Source: Burkholderiales bacterium | GTDB lineage: Bacteria; Pseudomonadota; Gammaproteobacteria; Burkholderiales; Usitatibacteraceae | Reading direction: 5' to 3' | NCBI GenBank assembly: GCA_025350945.1 | Contig: JANXWW010000049.1 | Location: 1-12,838, forward strand | DNA: 12,838 bases | Shown here: positions 7,643 through 12,838 of the stretch, piece by piece | Layout: the number at the start of each line of letters is the position of its first letter | Position numbering within the stretch: the first letter of the stretch is position 1 | Notes under the pieces: generated by a model | Database searches by the model: none | What the model saw: only the letters and a program-made list of their open reading frames with translations | Told to the model about the DNA's origin: nothing | Made by a program: the position numbers and the translations under genes

Positions 7643-7649
7643 CAATTCA

Positions 7650-8558
7650 ATGTCATGGTTTAGAAAACTGCTGCCGCCGAAGATCAAGCGTGAAAGCGTG
7701 GCGGCCAAGAAGGCCGTGCCTGAAGGCTTGTGGAGCAAGTGTCCATCTTGTCAATCCACACTGTACTTCACCGATCTGGAAAACAACCAGTACGTTTGTC
7801 CCAAGTGCAGCTTCCATAACCGGATTTCTGCGCGCCAACGTTTGGATATGTTTTTTGATGGCAATGGCCGCGCTGAAATTGGTTCAGAAATCGTGCCGAT
7901 TGACACGCTTAAATTCAAGGACAGTAAAAAATATATTGATCGGCTGGAAGATGCCGAAACATCAACCGGCGAAACCGATGCGCTCATTGTCATGCAAGGC
8001 ACCGTCTGCGGGGTGCCGCTGATTGCAGCCGCGTTTGAGTTTGGTTTCCTCGGCGGGTCGATGGGCTCGGTAGTGGGTGAGCGTTTCGCGCGTGCGGTGG
8101 AGGCCTGCGCGGACGAGAAGATACCCTTCGCCTGCTTCACGGCAACCGGCGGTGCGCGTATGCAGGAAGGGTTGCTGTCGCTGATGCAAATGGCGAAAAC
8201 GACATCCACCTTGCATCAGCTTTCGCAATCGCGTTTGCCGTTTATCTCGGTTTTGACCGATCCCACCATGGGCGGTGTGTCAGCCAGCTTTGCCATGCTG
8301 GGTGATGTGGTAATCGCCGAGCCAGGTGCCTTGATCGGATTTGCCGGACCGCGTGTGATCGAGCAAACGGTGCGTGAAACGCTGCCGGAAGGATTTCAGC
8401 GCGCCGAGTTTTTGCTGGAAAAAGGCGCAATCGACATGATCGTAGATCGCCGCCACATGCGCGAGAAAATCGCGTCACTGGTGACGTTGCTACAAAAAGA
8501 ACCTGCGCCTGTTTTTAGCAACACAAGCACTAACACTAACACGGTCGTGCCAGCCTGA
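7650..8558 (+). CDS. accD: Acetyl-CoA carboxylase carboxyltransferase subunit beta
   Basis: AccD pairs with AccA to transfer carboxyl from carboxybiotin to acetyl-CoA, forming malonyl-CoA for fatty-acid synthesis. The protein is 302 residues (E. coli 304). The N-terminal four-cysteine zinc ribbon is intact: Cys31, Cys34, Cys50 and Cys53 in KCPSC and VCPKC. The crotonase-like carboxyltransferase core follows, with GGSMGSVVGERF, TATGGARMQEG, PTMGGVSASFA and LIGFAGPRVIEQT. In E. coli the zinc ribbon also binds accA/accD mRNA, so autoregulation is possible but cannot be seen here. The gene ends with a Thr/Asn-rich tail. Its TGA shares one base with the ATG of folC (TGATG), a classic stop-restart junction. 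accA is not adjacent, which is usual. Confidence 0.97.
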   Translation: MSWFRKLLPPKIKRESVAAKKAVPEGLWSKCPSCQSTLYFTDLENNQYVCPKCSFHNRISARQRLDMFFDGNGRAEIGSEIVPIDTLKFKDSKKYIDRLEDAETSTGETDALIVMQGTVCGVPLIAAAFEFGFLGGSMGSVVGERFARAVEACADEKIPFACFTATGGARMQEGLLSLMQMAKTTSTLHQLSQSRLPFISVLTDPTMGGVSASFAMLGDVVIAEPGALIGFAGPRVIEQTVRETLPEGFQRAEFLLEKGAIDMIVDRRHMREKIASLVTLLQKEPAPVFSNTSTNTNTVVPA

Positions 8559-9880
8559 TGCAGTACGCAGCAAATGTGGCATCCGGGAATACAGAAAATC
8601 TGAATACGTTGGATGGCTGGCTTGAACACATTAGCCACCAACACACAGCCGAAATCGAAATGGGGCTCACTCGCGTGCGAGAGGTCTGGCAACGCATGGG
8701 CAGCCCGCGCGCGCCGCTGAATATGATCGTTGGCGGCACCAATGGCAAAGGCTCCACCTGCGCGATGCTGGAGTCGATGCTGCATGTGGGCGGATATAAA
8801 ACCGGCTTCTTTACATCGCCGCATTTGGTTCGTTACAACGAGCGTGTTCGTGTCGACAAGGCTGAGGCGAACGATGCGCTGCTGATAGAATCATTCAATG
8901 CAATCGAGGCCGCACGTAATTTGCCCACGCTTGTACCGCTTACCTATTTTGAATACGGCGCACTTTCAGCGCTGTGGGTATTCGCAAATCAAAGTGTTGA
9001 TGTTGCGATTTTGGAAGTGGGTCTGGGCGGTCGCCTAGATGCGGTAAATATTATTGATGCGGACGTGAGCGTGGTGGTCAGCGTTGATCTTGACCACCAA
9101 AACTATTTGGGCGACACAAAAGAAAAAATCGGGCTGGAGAAAGCACACATTTATCGGCCGAATCGCCCCGCAATTTTTGCTGATACTGAACCACCCGCCT
9201 CACTCGTCAAATATGCAGAATCAATTGAATCAAATTTGTTGCTGCTGAATCGCGATTTCCGCTATCAGCGCATGGATAACCAGTGGCAATTTACCGGCAC
9301 GATTGCGGGTAAAGATGTCGCACGGCACTCGCTGCCGTGGCCCGCTCTGCGCGGCGCGTATCAGTTGAAAAACGCGTCTGCGGCCATTGCAGCACTGGCA
9401 GCTTTGCACGACAAATTACCGATATCAATCGGGCACATCAAGCGCGGATTGCTGGAAGTGGAATGGCCGGGCCGCATGCAGGTGCTGCCGGGCCGCCCTG
9501 CGGTGGTGTTGGATGTGGCGCACAACCCGCATGCCGCGCGTGCGCTGGAAGATGCGCTGGGCACGATGGGGTTTTACGAAAATACGTTCGCGGTATTCAG
9601 CATGCTGCGCGACAAGGATATCGATGCCGTGATTACGACCATCAAAGGCCGGATTGATTTTTGGTTCGTGGCGGGTTTGCCCGGTGATCGCGGCATGTCT
9701 GCTGACTTGCTGGGCGAAAAGTTGCGTGCGCAGGGGCTGGAACAGAAATTCTCTTTGCATACCAGTGTCGCTCTCGCATATGCTGCCGCACGGGAAAAGG
9801 CGAGTGAGAATGATAGAATTTTAGTCTTTGGATCATTCGGTACGGTAGCCGAAGTGATGCGCAACCTGAAAGCAAAATAG
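8558..9880 (+). CDS. folC: Folylpolyglutamate synthase / dihydrofolate synthase
   Basis: FolC adds L-glutamate to dihydropteroate and then further glutamates to reduced folates, with ATP. The 440-residue Mur-ligase-like protein has the ATP P-loop GGTNGKGST at 59-67, FFTSPHLVRYNERV at 84-97, EVGLGGRLDAVN at 153-164, DHQNYLG at 179-185 and EKA at 194-196, whose Lys195 is the expected carbamylated lysine. The C-terminal domain shows LDVAHNPHAA (318-327) and FGSFGTVAEVM (424-434). The start overlaps the accD stop by one base with no strong ribosome-binding site, so it is probably translated by re-initiation. The usual glycine after EKA is His here (EKAHIYRP), a mild deviation. Linkage to accD and, farther on, purF is conserved in E. 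coli. Length and motifs indicate a complete gene. Confidence 0.95.
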   Translation: MQYAANVASGNTENLNTLDGWLEHISHQHTAEIEMGLTRVREVWQRMGSPRAPLNMIVGGTNGKGSTCAMLESMLHVGGYKTGFFTSPHLVRYNERVRVDKAEANDALLIESFNAIEAARNLPTLVPLTYFEYGALSALWVFANQSVDVAILEVGLGGRLDAVNIIDADVSVVVSVDLDHQNYLGDTKEKIGLEKAHIYRPNRPAIFADTEPPASLVKYAESIESNLLLLNRDFRYQRMDNQWQFTGTIAGKDVARHSLPWPALRGAYQLKNASAAIAALAALHDKLPISIGHIKRGLLEVEWPGRMQVLPGRPAVVLDVAHNPHAARALEDALGTMGFYENTFAVFSMLRDKDIDAVITTIKGRIDFWFVAGLPGDRGMSADLLGEKLRAQGLEQKFSLHTSVALAYAAAREKASENDRILVFGSFGTVAEVMRNLKAK

Positions 9881-9913
9881 TTAGCAAGCTGAAGTGTAAT
9901 CTTATTGAAGATT

Positions 9914-9919
9914 TATAAT
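9914..9919 (+). promoter_or_regulatory. Consensus -10 box upstream of dedD
   Basis: A perfect TATAAT lies in the 65-base AT-rich gap between folC and dedD. No convincing -35 hexamer is found 15-18 bases upstream and there is no TG extension, so it would need an activator or be weak. If used, transcription would start near 9926, giving dedD-cvpA-purF an internal promoter. This is a sequence match only. Confidence 0.35.
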
Positions 9920-9926
9920 TATTTTA

Positions 9927-9942
9927 TTGGGTCCTGACCCAA
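9927..9942. repeat. Perfect 7-bp inverted repeat just before dedD
   Basis: TTGGGTC (9927-9933) and GACCCAA (9936-9942) are exact reverse complements separated by CT. The repeat lies eight bases after the TATAAT box and ends three bases before the dedD ATG. As DNA it could be an operator for a dimeric regulator. As RNA it could fold as a 6-bp hairpin with a CCTG loop at the very 5' end of a transcript, close to the start codon. No T run follows, so it is not a typical terminator. Confidence 0.6.
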
Positions 9943-9945
9943 CGG

Positions 9946-10665
9946 ATGGAAAAGATGGCATCACCCAAGGTAGTGGAAATTTCGGCAGCAGAATTGGAGA
10001 TCAAGCGTCGTGGCAGACGCCGCTTGATCGGTGCGATCACAATCGGGTTACTTGCTATTGTATTTTTGCCGATGATTTTTGATTCAGAACCTGAGCGAAA
10101 TAAAGCGGCCACCAAATCCGGCTCGCAAGAAATATCCATCCAGATTCCGCCGAAAGATGGCCTGCCACCGTTGCCTGTACCGCTGCCAGCGCCTTCCACC
10201 GCATCTTCAACGTCAGCCGCGCCAAAAGCCCCGGCTGCTGCGGTGCCAATACCTGCGCCGCCAGTGGCATCAGTAGCGCCCGTTGAGCAAAAAGCAGCCA
10301 CGGTGACAATACCTGCGCCAGTCACAGAATCTGTGGCAAGAGTCGCCGCGAAAGTGGAGCCGACAAAACCGGAAAAGAAGCCTGAACCAGTTGCTGTGCC
10401 AGTCAAACCACCAGAGGCCAAAGCTGAAATCAAAGGGGGCTTTGTTGTGCAGGTTGGTGCGTTCAAGGATTTGGAAAATACCAAACAAATTGTGGCTCAG
10501 GCAAAAACAGCAAAATTGCCGGTTTACACCGATATGGTTGCCACGGCGAACGGCACCGTCACGCGTATTCGCGTCGGACCGTTTTCGACCAGACAAAAAG
10601 CGGATGCAGCGCTCGCGCAATTAAAACTTTCCGGCTCAGACGGGAAAATTATTCCGCTGCAATAA
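9946..10665 (+). CDS. dedD: DedD-like SPOR-domain cell-division protein
   Basis: SPOR proteins bind glycan strands stripped of stem peptides at the division septum; E. coli DedD promotes septal constriction. The 239 residues show a cytoplasmic N-terminus with basic IKRRGRRR (19-26), one transmembrane helix at about 27-45 (LIGAITIGLLAIVFLPMIF), a long Pro/Ala/Val-rich periplasmic linker (about 65-160) and a C-terminal SPOR domain at 164-238 (GGFVVQVGAFKDLENTKQI, then VTRIRVGPFSTRQKADAAL). This is a type II bitopic layout like E. coli DedD, and the folC-dedD-cvpA-purF order is the same as in E. coli, which supports the symbol. The start could be ATG 9946 or in-frame ATG 9955 (M4); neither has a strong ribosome-binding site, although GGATGGA lies before the second. 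Confidence 0.9.
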   Translation: MEKMASPKVVEISAAELEIKRRGRRRLIGAITIGLLAIVFLPMIFDSEPERNKAATKSGSQEISIQIPPKDGLPPLPVPLPAPSTASSTSAAPKAPAAAVPIPAPPVASVAPVEQKAATVTIPAPVTESVARVAAKVEPTKPEKKPEPVAVPVKPPEAKAEIKGGFVVQVGAFKDLENTKQIVAQAKTAKLPVYTDMVATANGTVTRIRVGPFSTRQKADAALAQLKLSGSDGKIIPLQ

Positions 10666-10694
10666 TTGATGAAACACGCTGATATGCACGCCAA

Positions 10695-11237
10695 ATGAAT
10701 GAGCTTGATTACGCGATAATTGGGGTGATGCTGTTATCGATTATTGTCGGTGCAGTGCGTGGTGCAATCCGTGAGGTGATGAATATTGCAGGCTGGGTGA
10801 TTGCGTTTATTCTTGCGCATTCATTCGCGGCTAATCTTGCCGCATATTTTGCCGATTGGGCGGTAGAGCCGGTGTTGCGCTTGGTTGCTTCGTGGGTGGT
10901 GATATTTTTGGTGGTATTGCTGGGTGTGGCATTGGTTTCAAGTCTGGTCACAGGACTGGTTAAGAAATTAGGTTTGGGTGGCATGGATCGTGGCCTGGGT
11001 GCTGTCATTGGTGTAGCACGGGGTGCCTTGGTTTTGCTGGTGCTGACCTTAGGCTTGGGACTGACAAAAATGCCGCAATCTGTGACGTGGCGTGAGGCGG
11101 CAACCACGCCATGGCTTGAAGTGGCGGCACTATATTCGCGCAGTTTGTTGCCAGCTAGTGTTGCAGCGCGCATACAGTATCGCCATTCTGCTGCGGTACC
11201 ATCAACAGCGCCATCATCAGAATCAAAAAAAGTTTAA
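10695..11237 (+). CDS. cvpA: CvpA family inner-membrane protein
   Basis: CvpA was named for its need in colicin V production from plasmids in E. coli; its normal function seems to be in envelope homeostasis and is not well defined. The 180-residue protein has about four hydrophobic segments: residues 6-20, 31-48, 64-88 and 101-123. The family motif region around IVGAVRGAIREV (17-28) and the conserved GMDRGLGAVIGVARG (96-110) are present. The C-terminal 55 residues are polar with a Ser/Pro/Lys end. It starts 29 bases after dedD and precedes purF by 15 bases, as in E. coli, where cvpA and purF are co-transcribed. No Shine-Dalgarno sequence is visible before the ATG. Family assignment is good; function is only inferred from relatives. 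Confidence 0.9.
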   Translation: MNELDYAIIGVMLLSIIVGAVRGAIREVMNIAGWVIAFILAHSFAANLAAYFADWAVEPVLRLVASWVVIFLVVLLGVALVSSLVTGLVKKLGLGGMDRGLGAVIGVARGALVLLVLTLGLGLTKMPQSVTWREAATTPWLEVAALYSRSLLPASVAARIQYRHSAAVPSTAPSSESKKV

Positions 11238-11252
11238 CGGCAGGAGAAAATC

Positions 11253-12818
11253 ATGTGCGGCATTGTTGGAATCGTTTCGAAAAGCCCGGTCAATCAGCTA
11301 CTCTATGATGGATTGACCGTGCTGCAACATCGTGGGCAGGACGCAGCGGGCATCGTCACGGCGGAAGGCCGCACCTTTCACATGCACAAAAATAAAGGCC
11401 TCGTGCGTGACGTGTTCCGCACCCGCGATATGCGCAACCTCAAAGGCAATATGGGCATTGCGCATTGTCGTTATCCTACCGCAGGCTCCGCCACCAGCGT
11501 GGCCGAATCGCAGCCGTTTTATGTGAATTCGCCATTTGGTTTGGTGCTCGGCCATAACGGCAATTTGGTTAATACTGCGCAGTTGCAACACGATCTGTTT
11601 CAGGATGATTTGCGCCACGTTAATACGAATTCTGATTCTGAAGTTTTGTTGAATGTGCTTGCGCACGAGATTCAGCTATCCGCGAAAGGCCAGCGTCTCG
11701 ATCCTGATGCGATCTTCGCCGCAGTGGCTGGCGTACATCGCCGCGCGCAAGGTGCTTATGCCATTGTGGCGATGATTTCCGGATTTGGTTTGCTGGCATT
11801 TCGCGATCCTAACGGCATTCGCCCGCTCATCATCGGCAAGCATGAAAGCGAGAACGGTGTTGAATTCATGGTCGCCTCGGAGAGTGTCGCGATTGACGTG
11901 ATGGGCTTTAAGGTGATGCGCGATGTGGCCCCGGGTGAAGCGATTTTGATCGACACTTCCGGTAATTTTTTCAGTCGTCAGTGTGCACAAAATCCGAGCC
12001 TGCACCCGTGCATTTTTGAGTTCGTTTACTTGGCGCGCCCTGATTCGGTGATTGACGGTATTTCGGTTTACGAAACCCGTGCACGCATGGGCGCGTCACT
12101 CGGCGAAAAAATTAAACGTGAAAACCCGAATATCGAAATCGATGTGGTGATTCCGATTCCCGATACCAGCCGCCCATCAGCGGTGGAAGTCGCACAAGTG
12201 TTGGGCGTGAAATATCGCGAAGGCTTTATCAAGAATCGATATATCGGCCGCACGTTTATCATGCCGGGCCAGGAAGAGCGCAAACGCTCGGTGCGGCAAA
12301 AATTAAATGCGATGGGCATTGAATTCAAAGGCAAAAATGTATTGCTGGTGGATGATTCCATCGTCCGCGGAACAACCTCAAAAGAGATCGTGCAGATGGC
12401 GCGCGATTGCGGTGCGAAAAAAGTTTACTTCGCCTCCGCAGCACCGCCAGTGCGCTTCCCGAATGTGTATGGTATCGACATGCCCACGCGCTCGGAGTTG
12501 ATTGCGAACGGGCGCGATTCGGCGCAGATTGCAACAGCTATTGGCGCAGATGCTGTGTTCTATCAAGAGCTTGACGAACTTATTGACGACATCCGCGCGT
12601 GCAACCCGATGATTACAAGTTTCGATGCATCGTGTTTCGACGGTCAGTACATTACGGGTGGCGTCACGCCTGAGTACCTTGCAAGTATCGAAGCGAGCCG
12701 TGCTGACAACGAAACGCGCGGCACAAGTGACAGTAGCGACAGTAGCGGCGATGGTGGCAACGACAGCGGCGCATCGTCCTACCAGCTTGATCTGGGGCTT
12801 ACGACGGTCGAACAATAA
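11253..12818 (+). CDS. purF: Amidophosphoribosyltransferase
   Basis: PurF makes 5-phosphoribosylamine from PRPP and glutamine, the first committed step of purine synthesis. The 521 residues begin MCGIVGI, so Cys2 becomes the N-terminal nucleophile after Met removal and there is no propeptide. The glutaminase domain shows QHRGQDAAGI (25-34), HCRYPTAGS (71-79) and GHNGNLVN (100-107). The phosphoribosyltransferase domain has IPIPDTSRPSA (300-310), the flexible loop YIGRTFI (330-336) and the PRPP loop VLLVDDSIVRGTT (363-375). The cysteine cluster of iron-sulfur PurF enzymes such as that of Bacillus is absent, so it is the E. coli-like type. The C-terminus carries a Ser/Asp/Gly-rich segment at about 487-509 before QLDLGL. 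A strong ribosome-binding site, AGGAG at 11242-11246, lies six bases upstream. It is the last gene in the window. Confidence 0.97.
   Translation: MCGIVGIVSKSPVNQLLYDGLTVLQHRGQDAAGIVTAEGRTFHMHKNKGLVRDVFRTRDMRNLKGNMGIAHCRYPTAGSATSVAESQPFYVNSPFGLVLGHNGNLVNTAQLQHDLFQDDLRHVNTNSDSEVLLNVLAHEIQLSAKGQRLDPDAIFAAVAGVHRRAQGAYAIVAMISGFGLLAFRDPNGIRPLIIGKHESENGVEFMVASESVAIDVMGFKVMRDVAPGEAILIDTSGNFFSRQCAQNPSLHPCIFEFVYLARPDSVIDGISVYETRARMGASLGEKIKRENPNIEIDVVIPIPDTSRPSAVEVAQVLGVKYREGFIKNRYIGRTFIMPGQEERKRSVRQKLNAMGIEFKGKNVLLVDDSIVRGTTSKEIVQMARDCGAKKVYFASAAPPVRFPNVYGIDMPTRSELIANGRDSAQIATAIGADAVFYQELDELIDDIRACNPMITSFDASCFDGQYITGGVTPEYLASIEASRADNETRGTSDSSDSSGDGGNDSGASSYQLDLGLTTVEQ
12729..12746 (+). repeat. 9-bp direct duplication in the purF tail
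   Basis: GACAGTAGC occurs twice in a row (12729-12737 and 12738-12746) and is followed by further Asp/Gly/Ser codons of similar composition. It lies in the low-complexity C-terminal segment of PurF and keeps the reading frame. Confidence 0.65.
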
Positions 12819-12838
12819 ACGTAGATTTAAAATTAGCA

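Noticed and set aside
7578..7649. Upstream ATG that would extend AccD by 24 residues
   Set aside because: The extension lies within the trpA coding region and has no family counterpart, while ATG 7650 has a good AGGAG site and the normal AccD N-terminus.
9811..9819. TGATAGAAT, an extended -10-like motif near the end of folC
   Set aside because: It has no -35 partner and lies within conserved coding sequence, so a chance match is more likely than a promoter.
12819..12838. Possible terminator or next gene after purF
   Set aside because: Only 20 bases remain, with no hairpin or start codon that could be assessed.

Overview
The window looks like a chromosomal housekeeping segment from a betaproteobacterium. 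The grounds are the gene order asd-fimV-truA-trpF-trpB-trpA-accD-folC-dedD-cvpA-purF, protein sequences resembling that class, and moderate G+C content with AT-rich spacers. The moderate G+C argues against the very GC-rich Burkholderia group, but the order or genus cannot be fixed from this sequence alone. All eleven genes are on the + strand and packed tightly. The longest gene-free stretch is 168 bases, so there is no unexplained gap. I see no mobile element, RNA gene, CRISPR array, phage gene or foreign island.

Layout. Positions 2-1054 hold aspartate-semialdehyde dehydrogenase (asd), cut at its 5' end by the window edge. After a 168-base AT-rich spacer with a possible promoter comes fimV (1223-3970), a large modular inner-membrane hub protein with a LysM domain and a C-terminal TPR-like part. 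A strong intrinsic terminator at 4012-4037 closes fimV. From 4114 to the end runs one closely spaced cluster: truA (tRNA pseudouridine synthase), trpF-trpB-trpA (late tryptophan pathway), accD (acetyl-CoA carboxylase beta subunit), folC (folate polyglutamylation), dedD (septal SPOR protein), cvpA (membrane protein) and purF (first committed step of purine synthesis). Several junctions overlap or abut (truA/trpF by 8 bases, accD/folC by 1 base, trpB/trpA with adjacent stop and start codons), which suggests co-transcription and translational coupling.

How the genes fit together. The cluster joins amino-acid synthesis (Asd for Lys/Thr/Met/diaminopimelate, TrpFBA for Trp), fatty-acid initiation (AccD), one-carbon and purine supply (FolC, PurF), tRNA modification (TruA) and the cell envelope or division (FimV, DedD, CvpA). 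The order accD-folC-dedD-cvpA-purF is also found in Escherichia coli, and asd-fimV-truA-trpF resembles Pseudomonas, so the block is an old proteobacterial arrangement. The other trp genes (trpE, G, D, C) are not here.

No previously undescribed system is evident. The points most worth a second look are these: a Glu in TrpA where the family has a catalytic Asp (codon 7019-7021); repeated FDL motifs and a second hydrophobic Ala-rich segment in the FimV C-terminal half; and a consensus -10 box followed by a perfect inverted repeat just before the dedD start.
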